From CAYWXV01 sp964462535 (lineage in GTDB: Bacteria > Bacteroidota > Ignavibacteria > OLB7), in contig CAYWXV010000045.1 of NCBI GenBank assembly GCA_964462535.1, positions 1 to 20,487 of the forward strand: a stretch of DNA of 20,487 bases, written 5' to 3'. Shown piece by piece: positions 6,791-14,253 of the stretch. Each line of letters begins with the position of its first letter. Position 1 is the first letter of the stretch. Made by a program: the position numbers and the translations under genes. Under the pieces are notes generated by a model. The model had not been told where the DNA came from and made no database searches. It saw only the letters and a program-made list of their open reading frames with translations.

Positions 6791-8137
6791 ATGTCCCGAC
6801 ACATCACACTTCTTGGCGCCGGACTGACCGGGCCACTTCTTGCCATCTACCTCGCCCGTCGCGGATACACCGTGGATCTCCACGAGAGGCGGCCGGATAT
6901 GCGAGTCAGAGATGTTGGCGGCGGACGGTCGATCAATCTTGCCCTGTCGACGCGCGGACTCCATGCGCTCGAACAGGTTGGTATCGGCGATGAGATCATG
7001 AAGGAGGCGATTGCCATGCCCGGGCGCATGGTCCATCCACTGGAGGGTGATCTCAGCTTTCAGCCCTACGGAAAGAAGGGGCAGGCTATCAACTCGATTT
7101 CGCGCGCCGGATTGAACATCGTTCTCCTGAATTGCGCCGAGCGGGAACCAGGCGTTTCGATTCACTTCAGTTCCCGATGTAGTGATCTGGATATCGGGAG
7201 GAAGATCGTTACGGTCACGAACGATGAGCTGGGGACGTCACGAACGATCGACGTTGACCTCCTCATTTCTGCCGAAGGGGCCGGGTCGCGTGTACGCGAG
7301 GTGATGGAGCGTGACCTGGAGGGATTCACAACTGAGACCGAGTGGCTCGACCATGCTTACAAGGAGCTGGAGATCCCCCCTGGCCCGAATAAGTCGTTCC
7401 TGATGGCCCCCAACGCGCTCCATATATGGCCCCGTCACGACTTCATGATGATTGCCCTCCCAAATCCGAATGCGACGTTCACCTGTACACTCTTCGCCCC
7501 CTATGAAGGGGAGAACGGATTCGACGGGATCACGAACGACGATGAGGTGATGGCGTACATGACGCGGCATTTCCCTGATGCCGTGCCGTTGATGCCGACG
7601 CTGCTCAGGGACTGGAACCAGAATCCGACGTCACGTCTGGGAACGGTCTTTTCCGAACCATGGAACATCGACGACTGGGGATTGTTGATCGGTGATGCTG
7701 CTCACGCAATCGTTCCCTTCTACGGACAGGGGATGAACTGCTGCTTCGAAGACTGCCTGGTCTTCGACGAACTGATGGGAAGAATCGGTCACGACAATTG
7801 GGGTGTCCTCCTTCGTCGTTTCACCGAGATTCGAAAGCCGAACAGCGATGCAATAGCCCGTCTTGCCGTTGAGAACTTTCTCGAAATGCGATCGAAGGTT
7901 GTCGATCCCGACTTCCTTCGCAAGCGTGCACTGGACGCCCGTCTCCACGATGCCTTCCCCGATCGCTGGATTCCCCTCTACACGATGGTCACGTTCACGA
8001 CCCTTCCGTACTCGGAGGCCCGCCGTCGCGCGCGTGAACAGGACGAGATCCTCGACCGTGTCGGACTGGACGTGATCGAACAGGCCTTGAATCAGGGAGC
8101 CGAGTCGGTGGCCCGTCACCTCTGGCCCCGCTCGTGA
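6791..8137 (+). CDS. kmo: Kynurenine 3-monooxygenase
   Basis: This FAD-dependent, NADPH-using aromatic hydroxylase converts L-kynurenine to 3-hydroxykynurenine. The 448-aa protein begins with the FAD Rossmann motif G9-A-G11-L-T-G14, followed by the HERRPD strand-end acidic residue, GGGRSINLALSTRG near 51-64 (typical of KMO) and the second FAD motif IGD302-AAH305-AIVPFYGQGMN near 300-316. KMO-type features such as ERPLTRSKLxxR variants are not needed for the call; overall collinearity with KMO is strong. Length is close to bacterial KMO (about 460 aa); the C-terminal part (VTFTTLPYSEARRRAREQ) is shared with the family. ATG 6791 is the natural start, 114 bp after csaA, with no strong Shine-Dalgarno. 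It acts before kynureninase in the pathway although encoded after it. Confidence 0.95.
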   Translation: MSRHITLLGAGLTGPLLAIYLARRGYTVDLHERRPDMRVRDVGGGRSINLALSTRGLHALEQVGIGDEIMKEAIAMPGRMVHPLEGDLSFQPYGKKGQAINSISRAGLNIVLLNCAEREPGVSIHFSSRCSDLDIGRKIVTVTNDELGTSRTIDVDLLISAEGAGSRVREVMERDLEGFTTETEWLDHAYKELEIPPGPNKSFLMAPNALHIWPRHDFMMIALPNPNATFTCTLFAPYEGENGFDGITNDDEVMAYMTRHFPDAVPLMPTLLRDWNQNPTSRLGTVFSEPWNIDDWGLLIGDAAHAIVPFYGQGMNCCFEDCLVFDELMGRIGHDNWGVLLRRFTEIRKPNSDAIARLAVENFLEMRSKVVDPDFLRKRALDARLHDAFPDRWIPLYTMVTFTTLPYSEARRRAREQDEILDRVGLDVIEQALNQGAESVARHLWPRS

Positions 8138-8220
8138 ATACGGCTGGACGCGGGGAGTTGACTATGTATGGCAACGCAGGTTATGTACCGCGTGAGGTCG
8201 TACCACTCTGACGGTTCGGT

Positions 8221-8251
8221 CATCCAACGTCCGCAGCTGCGGGCATCCAAC
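8221..8251. repeat. Direct repeat CATCCAAC flanking a perfect 12-bp palindrome
   Basis: CATCCAAC occurs at 8221-8228 and again at 8244-8251. Between them lies the perfect palindrome CCGCAGCTGCGG (8231-8242). The arrangement could be an operator for a dimeric regulator controlling the downstream receptor, or a small recombination scar. No function can be assigned from sequence alone. Confidence 0.5.
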
Positions 8252-8263
8252 AGCGAAGTCTAA

Positions 8264-8449
8264 TCCTCCATTCTTCTGGACGAGCGCGAAACATCCTGGT
8301 ACCGTGAACACGAATCGCGCGGATACGCCGATGAGTTTTCGCGTGGGTACGAGCGCGGACGCCGTGACGGAACAATGGTTGGTCTTGCGCTGGGGGCTCT
8401 CTCCGCGGCAATCACCGTTGCATTGATCGCCTGGATCATTGCGCGGTAG
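8264..8449 (+). CDS. Possible small single-pass membrane protein without a canonical start, or gene remnant
   Basis: After a TAA at 8261-8263 the frame stays open for 61 codons to TAG 8447-8449. The translation has a charged, Arg/Glu/Tyr-rich first part (WYREHESRGYADEF, then SRGYERGRRDG) and a clean hydrophobic helix at the C-terminus (GLALGALSAAITVALIAWII) ending in AR. That pattern looks like a real tail-anchored small protein. But the only ATG (8375) would remove the whole charged part, and no GTG or TTG lies upstream in frame; ATT 8270 or CTG 8276 would be needed. Either initiation is non-canonical, or a frameshift/truncation has removed the start. It lies 25 bp before the receptor start. 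Not recognised as a known family. Confidence 0.35.
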   Translation, partial: SSILLDERETSWYREHESRGYADEFSRGYERGRRDGTMVGLALGALSAAITVALIAWIIAR

Positions 8450-8474
8450 TCTCAACGGAACGAATCAAGAACGT

Positions 8475-10760
8475 ATGCACCGTCTTTCCCTCGTCTTATT
8501 GCTTCTCACCCTCGGTACTCTTCGCGTGTTGGCCCAGGACTCGACAAGTGGAGTGAGCATCACCGGACAAGTCATTGATGCAACAACGCTCGAGCCGTTG
8601 CAAGGGGCGACGATCCGAGTGGTAAACACAACACGGGGCGCCATTGCCGATCGCGACGGGCGCTTCACTATTCGAGGCCTTGCGACGGGGTCCTGCGAGC
8701 TGCGGATAACGTATGTCGGCTATCAGCCCCTGATCATCACCGATCTTGTTGTCACAAATGTTCGCCCCGTGACCGTAGATGCACGCATGCAGACACAGCC
8801 GCGCGAGGGGAACTCCGTTGTGGTCCGCCCCGACTACTTCACACGCAACACCGATGCCGTGACCAGTGTTCAGACATTTGGGAACGAGGAGGTGCGCCGG
8901 CTCCCCGGAGGTTTCGAAGACGTGGTGCGGGCAATCGCGACGTTGCCCGGTGTGGCGAGGGTCGGAGGGGGGCGAAATGACCTTCTGGTGCGAGGCGGTG
9001 CTCCTTCCGAGAACCTCTACACCATCGACAATATCGAGGTCCCCAACATCAATCACTTCGGAACGCAAGGTTCCGGAGGGGGGCCACTCTCGTTCGTCAA
9101 TCTTGATTATGTGCAGGGGGTTACGTTTTCCACCGGCGGGTTCGGCGTCCGCTACGGTGATCGCACGTCCTCGTCCCTGACTCTCGATCTTCGCGAGGGC
9201 CGCGACGATCGATTTGGGGGGAAGGGGACCATTGCCGCAACGCAGTTCGGACTCAACCTGGAGGGACCGGTAACCGATCGCGGGACGTGGCTCTTCTCCG
9301 CCCGTCGGAGTTATCTCGATCTGATCTTCCGCGCCGCCGGGTTTTCGTTCGTACCCGAATACTGGGACTTCCTTGGAAAGACGTCATGGCGGGTGGGTCA
9401 TTCGGATCAACTCTCCGCACTCGCCATCGTGGCACTTGACCGTGTGCGACTCTTCAATGAAGATCAGGACGACGTCTTCGACAACTCCCGCATTCTCGAT
9501 AACTCACAGGATCAGCTCGTCGCGGGGCTGACGTGGAAACATCTCTTCGACGGGGGATATGTGACATCGACCCTCGGTCGAACACGCATCGGGTATAGCT
9601 TCCGTCAGACGGATACCGCGGGTGTGGAGGTGTTTCGCAACGAGTCGACAGAGGATGAGATCACGCTCCGGACCGATGCTCTCTTTCTGATCGGCGAGGG
9701 GCATGAGTTATCGGTGGGTGCGATCGGCCGCACGACCGGATTTGACGCGGCAATTCTTCTTCAACAACCATCTACGCGGCTCGACATTGCTCCCTCCGAC
9801 AGGTTCACGAAGGGGGGACTCTGGGTACAGACCGCGTGGGAGACCACGTTTGGACTAAAGATGATTGTTGGCGGGCGCGTTGACTATTTCTCCGGCATCG
9901 ACAAGACCATCTATCCATCCCTCCGCGCCTCGCTCTCGCAACCTCTGGATGAACTGAGTCAATTCAGCGTGAGTGGAGGTCGGTACTATCAATCTCCGTC
10001 ATACATCTGGCTGGTCGCCAATCAGGAGAATCGATCACTGAAGAACATCCGGGCCGACGTCGCGGTCGTCGCAATTGATCGAAGGCTCCGTGACGATACA
10101 CGCATCAGCCTTGAGGGGTACATGAAGATCTATCGGGACTACCCTGCAAGCCTGACTCGACCGTGGCTCGTCCTTGCGAACGTGGGTTCCGGGTTCGGTG
10201 GCGCTGAAGAGGGCTTTGCCTCGTTTGGACTGGAACCGCTGGCCACCAAGGGTGAGGGGAGGGCGTACGGGCTGGAGTTGCTCCTCCAGAAGAAGCTGTC
10301 CGAGGTTCCGTGCTACGGGGCTGCGAGCCTGACCTGGGGCTATTCGTACTTCACGCCGATCGACGGGATAGAGCGACCGGGAGCGTACGATCAACGAGTG
10401 ATATTCAACCTGAGCGGTGGGTACCGGTTCAGCGATCAATGGGAGGCGGGTCTGAAGTTCCGGTTTGCGACCGGGCGTCCATACACTCCGGTTGGGTCGG
10501 ATGGCGACCCGAGTTTCGGCAATCAGATCGTCTCGGAGTACAACACGCTCCGCCTCGATGCCGTTCATTCGCTCGATCTCCGCGTCGATCGTCGCTGGAC
10601 GTTTTCGAATTGGAATCTGATTACCTATATCGACGTCCAGAACATCTACAACTTCAAGGAGCCGCAGGTGCCCCGGTGGAACGTTCGAACGCAATCAGCC
10701 GATACACTGGGATCGCAGATTGGCATACTCCCGAGCATAGGCGTGAGCGGGGAGTGGTAG
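8475..10760 (+). CDS. TonB-dependent outer-membrane receptor with carboxypeptidase-regulatory-like domain
   Basis: The 761-aa protein is an outer-membrane gated channel powered by TonB-ExbBD. Residues 1-20 are a signal peptide ending LRVLA-Q. Residues about 28-105 form the CarboxypepD_reg-like domain (GQVIDATTLEPLQGATIRV, then DGRFTIRGLATGS), as in Bacteroidota SusC/FecA-like receptors. The plug follows at about 125-240 with LPGVARVGGGRNDLLVRGG and YTIDNIEVPNINHFG. The rest is beta-barrel strands with alternating aromatic residues, ending IGVSGEW with a terminal aromatic residue as expected for outer-membrane assembly. ATG 8475 is chosen because it opens the signal peptide; the in-frame TTG 8439 adds only 12 unlikely residues. 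No SusD partner is adjacent, so the substrate is unknown. Lying directly after kmo it might import an aromatic or metal substrate for the pathway, but that is only inference. Confidence 0.9.
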   Translation: MHRLSLVLLLLTLGTLRVLAQDSTSGVSITGQVIDATTLEPLQGATIRVVNTTRGAIADRDGRFTIRGLATGSCELRITYVGYQPLIITDLVVTNVRPVTVDARMQTQPREGNSVVVRPDYFTRNTDAVTSVQTFGNEEVRRLPGGFEDVVRAIATLPGVARVGGGRNDLLVRGGAPSENLYTIDNIEVPNINHFGTQGSGGGPLSFVNLDYVQGVTFSTGGFGVRYGDRTSSSLTLDLREGRDDRFGGKGTIAATQFGLNLEGPVTDRGTWLFSARRSYLDLIFRAAGFSFVPEYWDFLGKTSWRVGHSDQLSALAIVALDRVRLFNEDQDDVFDNSRILDNSQDQLVAGLTWKHLFDGGYVTSTLGRTRIGYSFRQTDTAGVEVFRNESTEDEITLRTDALFLIGEGHELSVGAIGRTTGFDAAILLQQPSTRLDIAPSDRFTKGGLWVQTAWETTFGLKMIVGGRVDYFSGIDKTIYPSLRASLSQPLDELSQFSVSGGRYYQSPSYIWLVANQENRSLKNIRADVAVVAIDRRLRDDTRISLEGYMKIYRDYPASLTRPWLVLANVGSGFGGAEEGFASFGLEPLATKGEGRAYGLELLLQKKLSEVPCYGAASLTWGYSYFTPIDGIERPGAYDQRVIFNLSGGYRFSDQWEAGLKFRFATGRPYTPVGSDGDPSFGNQIVSEYNTLRLDAVHSLDLRVDRRWTFSNWNLITYIDVQNIYNFKEPQVPRWNVRTQSADTLGSQIGILPSIGVSGEW

Positions 10761-10913
10761 ACCTGCGCGGCTGGGCTGTGGACGCTGCGGGACATTATCG
10801 GAGTCGACGAGGATGACGGCTCCCGTTTGCTCGGTAGAGCCTAGGTCCGTCGCTCCTTGTATGCAGCGCATCACAACGGATGCCGCCATGTCAGATTTCG
10901 AAATCATACGCAC

Positions 10914-12101
10914 ATGTCCGACCATACGTCCATGCATCAACCACCAACATTCAACATCCTGGTTGTCGGCGCCGGGTTGATGGGGCCGGCGGCGGCCTAC
11001 AATGCAATGAAGGACCCGAGCGTCGCCCGTGTTACGCTCATTGATCGCGATCAATCGCAGCTCGATACCGCACGTGTGCTGCTCTCTGTCCATTCCGGAT
11101 ACGAAAAGCTGAACACCGCGACGGTTGATCTTGCCGACACAGAGTCCGCAGCTGAACTCTTCGCCGATCATGACGCGGCTCTTGCAGCGCTTCACTGGGA
11201 CGTCAGCCTGCTCGCATTCCGCGCAGCCCTGGCAGCCGGTGTACCGATCGTCGATCTTGCAATCCCGATCGAGGGTGATCTCCCACAACTTCGCCGCCAG
11301 GTAGAGCAAGCGAACGGGACCGTACTGCTGGGATGCGGACTGGAACCGGGGTTGACCGAAATCATGGCGCGGTACCTTGCGACGGGACTTGACAGCGTCG
11401 ATGAGCTGCACATCAAGTGTGGTGGAATACCCGACCATCCCGTTGGACCGCTCGGCTATCGCATTGTCTTTGGCGGGAAGTCGCTTCCACTTCGTGCCAT
11501 TGATGCCCTTGTGATAGAGGATGGCAAGGCGACGATGGCGCCACGTTACTCGGGGCTGGAGATGACCTGGTTCGAGGGCGTTGGTGAAGTGGAGGCCTGG
11601 CACGAGGGGGTTCTTGCCTGGATGCTCGACCTGCCTGAGCTGCGCGGTCTCCGCAACGTGACACAGAAGACGCTCCGATGGCCCGGCTACGCAATGAAGG
11701 CAACTATGCTTAACGACCTGGGATTGCTCTCCACAGAGCCGATCGAAGTGAATGGACAGACGATCGTGCCGAAGAACGTTGTCGATGCAGTCCTCTATCC
11801 ACATGTGCGTCTGCGGGAGGATGAAGGGGACATTACCCTTTTCAGAGTCGATCTGACCGGCGTGAAAGACGGACAGCGGGTTTCATTGCGCGCGGAGATG
11901 ATCGACAGAATGGACTCGGTGCGTGGCTTCACATCGATGGCGCGAACAACGGCATTTACGGGCATGATTGCGGCCCGAATGATTGCCCGTCATCAGATCA
12001 ACGAACGTGGACTCTTCACTGCCGAACAGCTCTTCGATCCCAGTCGCTTCCAGATTATGATGTCGGAGCTTGCGCAGGATGGGATTCGATTCACGATCTA
12101 G
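10914..12101 (+). CDS. Saccharopine dehydrogenase-like (lysine 6-dehydrogenase type) oxidoreductase
   Basis: The 395-aa product is a two-domain NAD(P)-dependent enzyme of the saccharopine dehydrogenase/reductase superfamily. The N-terminal Rossmann motif is G19-A-G21-L-M-G24, with the strand-end acid in LIDRD about 25 residues later. The GCGLEPGLTEIMA block and KCGGIPDHPVGPLGYRIVF mark the C-terminal saccharopine-dehydrogenase-type domain and most resemble what I know of lysine 6-dehydrogenases and related LYS9-like proteins. Substrate is uncertain: lysine, saccharopine or another amino acid. ATG 10914 is used; ATG 10932 is equally possible and starts nearer the Rossmann strand. The 153-bp gap after the receptor gene contains no recognisable gene. 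Tryptophan and lysine breakdown can meet at 2-oxoadipate, which makes the neighbourhood suggestive but not proof. Confidence 0.8.
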   Translation: MSDHTSMHQPPTFNILVVGAGLMGPAAAYNAMKDPSVARVTLIDRDQSQLDTARVLLSVHSGYEKLNTATVDLADTESAAELFADHDAALAALHWDVSLLAFRAALAAGVPIVDLAIPIEGDLPQLRRQVEQANGTVLLGCGLEPGLTEIMARYLATGLDSVDELHIKCGGIPDHPVGPLGYRIVFGGKSLPLRAIDALVIEDGKATMAPRYSGLEMTWFEGVGEVEAWHEGVLAWMLDLPELRGLRNVTQKTLRWPGYAMKATMLNDLGLLSTEPIEVNGQTIVPKNVVDAVLYPHVRLREDEGDITLFRVDLTGVKDGQRVSLRAEMIDRMDSVRGFTSMARTTAFTGMIAARMIARHQINERGLFTAEQLFDPSRFQIMMSELAQDGIRFTI

Positions 12102-12149
12102 TTCGTTCCGTTGCGCTCGTGAACTCCTCTTCCGACATGCGTTTTCGTC

Positions 12150-12662
12150 ATGCTCATCCGTCCAGAAACCGCCGCAGATTTCACCGCCATCACATCGCTC
12201 GTTGACGACGCATTTGGCGGAACGTTCGAGAGCCGTCTGATTTCGAATGTGCGAGCAGGGAATACCTATCTCCCGCGTCTGACGCTTGTCGCGGTCAGTG
12301 GGACGAGGGTTGTGGGGCATATCATGTTCAGCCGTATCGAGATCGTCTCTGAAGACAGCGCGGTAGATGCGATTGCTCTTGCCCCGCTGGCGGTCGTGCC
12401 AGAAATGCAACGTCGCGGCATTGGGTCGGCCCTTGTTCGTCACGGGCTCGCGGCGTGTGGATCCGATGGCCATGGCATCGTTGTTGTCCTTGGCCACGCG
12501 GACTACTATCCGCGGTTCGGTTTTCAAACGGCAAGACCCCTCGGAATCGTTCCACCGTTCCAGGTCGGGGACCCGTACTTCATGGTGGCGGAGACGATTC
12601 CGGGGGGCCTGCGGGGCGTGTCGGGAGAGGTTCGCTACCCGGCGGCCTTCGACGAGCCGTGA
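12150..12662 (+). CDS. GNAT-family N-acetyltransferase (YhbS-like)
   Basis: The 170-aa protein has the GNAT fold: an N-terminal IRPETAADFTAI strand-helix, a central LAPLAVVPEMQRRGIGSALVR (about 78-98) containing the acetyl-CoA pyrophosphate-binding Q/R-x-x-G-x-G/A motif as Q-R-R-G-I-G, and the VVVLGHADYYPRFGF block near 112-126 characteristic of the YhbS-like subgroup. The acceptor is unknown; YhbS-like enzymes act on small molecules or proteins. Its stop TGA (12660-12662) directly abuts the stop of the convergent lipoprotein gene, leaving no room for a terminator. The last 46 codons are duplicated 964 bp downstream as a fragment. Confidence 0.88.
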   Translation: MLIRPETAADFTAITSLVDDAFGGTFESRLISNVRAGNTYLPRLTLVAVSGTRVVGHIMFSRIEIVSEDSAVDAIALAPLAVVPEMQRRGIGSALVRHGLAACGSDGHGIVVVLGHADYYPRFGFQTARPLGIVPPFQVGDPYFMVAETIPGGLRGVSGEVRYPAAFDEP

Positions 12663-13235
12663 TTAGAAGGTGATCGCCGCTTCAAACGTTCCGGAGATCT
12701 CGACCTGCACGGACGTGTCAAGTGTGTGGGCGATGATTCCGTGGAAGTGGCCACGCACCACACCGTTGCGGACATCGATCTCTTCGATGATCGTCTCACC
12801 ACTGACACCGATGTACTGGCCGGCCGGGGAGATGCCGAAGGAGACCATGTTTCCAGCAAGGGTGTTCCAGACGTAGCGACCGACGCCGGTTCCCTGAGCC
12901 AGAAGGAGGGCGAAGCTCTGTCCCTTCCATGCACCACCCATCGAGATGTTGGACATTCCCATTGTGGCGTAGTAGGTCGTCGTGCTCGGGACGAGCTTGT
13001 CGTTGGTGTAGCCGTTGCCATCGATCGTGATTGATCCACCTGTCTTCACCTGCGAACCGCCGCCGTTTCCGCTACCATTTCCCCTCCCGCCGCCGTTCCC
13101 ATTGTTGGGTGTGGTAGGATTGCTGGAGGTCGGGGGTGCGGTCGGATTGGCGCTGTCGAGGCATCCGCCAAGGCCGAGCGTGAGTGAAAGGGTGATTGCA
13201 ATGGCGAGCGAGCGAAGTGTGTTGAGCGTCTTCAT
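12663..13235 (-). CDS. Predicted lipoprotein, copy A
   Basis: The 190-aa protein begins with a lipoprotein signal peptide (MKTLNTLRSLAI, hydrophobic core, lipobox L22-G-G-C25), so C25 should be lipidated and the mature protein tethered to a membrane, probably the outer one. Residues about 26-66 are a low-complexity Asn/Gly/Ser/Pro/Thr linker. The remaining about 125 residues are a Gly-rich beta-type domain (TYYATMGMSNISMGGAWKG, then EISGTFEAAITF at the end) of unknown family; the ending resembles small secreted beta-sandwich domains reporting on structure only. The start at 13235 is supported by AGGAA seven bases upstream and by the lipobox; an open extension of 19 codons upstream is rich in basic residues and unlikely. 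It is identical to the gene at 13627-14199. Confidence 0.85.
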   Translation of the reverse strand: MKTLNTLRSLAIAITLSLTLGLGGCLDSANPTAPPTSSNPTTPNNGNGGGRGNGSGNGGGSQVKTGGSITIDGNGYTNDKLVPSTTTYYATMGMSNISMGGAWKGQSFALLLAQGTGVGRYVWNTLAGNMVSFGISPAGQYIGVSGETIIEEIDVRNGVVRGHFHGIIAHTLDTSVQVEISGTFEAAITF

Positions 13236-13289
13236 GGTTGAGTTCCTGCTTGCGATTTGATGTTGATGTCGTTTGCGTTTCAACTGGAA

Positions 13290-13341
13290 CAACCATACAT
13301 CGGGTCTTAAGCGAACCCACTACGGAAAAACCACGGAACGC
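13290..13341 (-). promoter_or_regulatory. Putative lipoprotein promoter region, copy A
   Basis: Read on the minus strand, a 31-bp block (13341 to 13311) is identical in both copies; it is followed by a 13-nt spacer with all four mismatches, then TATGGTTG (13297-13290), which is conserved and starts about 54 bp before the gene. TATGGTTG is one base from the Bacteroidota -7 element TAnnTTTG. The pattern of two conserved blocks around a variable spacer fits a promoter, but the -33 box is not clear. Confidence 0.3.
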
Positions 13342-13485
13342 CGTAGCTGGCGTACAATGATTCGATATCTGCAAGAAATGATCGCTTGTGGCGGGGAGTA
13401 CACCCGGCGCTCCTGTTGAAGTGGAGCGACGCGCGTGGCCAACTACCGTTGTCGGTGGTGGTGAACAATCGTGCGGGGGTCTCCC

Positions 13486-13626
13486 TTTCAAACGGCAAGA
13501 CCCCCGGGCATCGTTCCACCGCTTCGGGTCGGGGACCCGTACTTCATGGTGGCGGAGCCGATACCGGGGGGCCTGTGTGGGGTTTCGGGAGAGGTCCGCA
13601 ACCCAGAGGCGTTCAACGAGTCGTGA
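13486..13626 (+). pseudogene. C-terminal fragment of a GNAT acetyltransferase gene
   Basis: The fragment matches codons 125-170 of the acetyltransferase gene at 12150-12662 without indels and keeps its frame and stop codon (FQTARPPGIVPPLRVGDPYF at the start, ending AFNES). About 19 substitutions distinguish it, several non-synonymous. Upstream (13342-13485) nothing matches the rest of the GNAT gene, so the 5' three quarters are missing and it cannot encode an enzyme. It is best explained as the end of a duplicated segment, or of a former second GNAT gene. Confidence 0.8.
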
Positions 13627-14199
13627 TTAGAAGGTGATCGCCGCTTCAAACGTTCCGGAGATCTCGACCTGCACGGACGTGTCAAGTGTGTGGGCGATGA
13701 TTCCGTGGAAGTGGCCACGCACCACACCGTTGCGGACATCGATCTCTTCGATGATCGTCTCACCACTGACACCGATGTACTGGCCGGCCGGGGAGATGCC
13801 GAAGGAGACCATGTTTCCAGCAAGGGTGTTCCAGACGTAGCGACCGACGCCGGTTCCCTGAGCCAGAAGGAGGGCGAAGCTCTGTCCCTTCCATGCACCA
13901 CCCATCGAGATGTTGGACATTCCCATTGTGGCGTAGTAGGTCGTCGTGCTCGGGACGAGCTTGTCGTTGGTGTAGCCGTTGCCATCGATCGTGATTGATC
14001 CACCTGTCTTCACCTGCGAACCGCCGCCGTTTCCGCTACCATTTCCCCTCCCGCCGCCGTTCCCATTGTTGGGTGTGGTAGGATTGCTGGAGGTCGGGGG
14101 TGCGGTCGGATTGGCGCTGTCGAGGCATCCGCCAAGGCCGAGCGTGAGTGAAAGGGTGATTGCAATGGCGAGCGAGCGAAGTGTGTTGAGCGTCTTCAT
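13627..14199 (-). CDS. Predicted lipoprotein, copy B
   Basis: The 190-aa product is identical to the lipoprotein at 12663-13235, with the same lipobox cysteine at residue 25, low-complexity linker and Gly-rich C-terminal domain, and the same AGGAA ribosome-binding site. Only the promoter spacer and what follows downstream (a GNAT fragment instead of an intact GNAT gene) differ. Two identical copies may raise dosage. Neither copy has a homologue I can name. Confidence 0.85.
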   Translation of the reverse strand: MKTLNTLRSLAIAITLSLTLGLGGCLDSANPTAPPTSSNPTTPNNGNGGGRGNGSGNGGGSQVKTGGSITIDGNGYTNDKLVPSTTTYYATMGMSNISMGGAWKGQSFALLLAQGTGVGRYVWNTLAGNMVSFGISPAGQYIGVSGETIIEEIDVRNGVVRGHFHGIIAHTLDTSVQVEISGTFEAAITF

Positions 14200-14253
14200 G
14201 GTTGAGTTCCTGCTTGCGATTTGATGTTGATGTCGTTTGCGTTTCAACTGGAA

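Larger units (their letters stand above)
8138..8474. other. Intergenic gap between kmo and the TonB receptor
   Basis: This 337-bp stretch has no ORF with a normal start of convincing length. It contains a direct-repeat/palindrome element at 8221-8251 and an open + frame at 8264-8449 with protein-like composition, both listed separately. TTGACT at 8158 followed 17 nt later by TTATGT is a poor sigma-70-like match. An antisense open frame across the region has no recognisable features. Confidence 0.6.
12522..13341. repeat. Tandem duplication, copy A (GNAT tail + lipoprotein gene + upstream region)
   Basis: This segment aligns without gaps to 13486-14305 at a constant offset of 964 bp. Three zones differ in divergence. 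The GNAT tail (12522-12657) has about 19 mismatches by my count over about 138 bp. From 12658 to 13299 (642 bp, covering the whole lipoprotein gene) I found no difference. Then 13300-13310 carries four mismatches, and 13311-13341 is identical again. No terminal inverted repeats or transposase genes accompany it. Confidence 0.92.

Noticed and set aside
8158..8186. Sigma-70 promoter (TTGACT, 17-nt spacer, TTATGT)
   Set aside because: The -10 match is poor, and this group usually uses a different consensus; not strong enough to list as a feature.
10695..11804. 369-codon open frame on the minus strand opposite the saccharopine-dehydrogenase-like gene
   Set aside because: It is antisense to a clear two-domain enzyme, shows no domain of its own, and long antisense frames are expected from this codon usage.
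13235..13292. Longer lipoprotein start adding 19 N-terminal residues (and the same in copy B)
   Set aside because: The extension is basic and would bury the signal peptide; the internal ATG has a good ribosome-binding site and correct lipobox distance.
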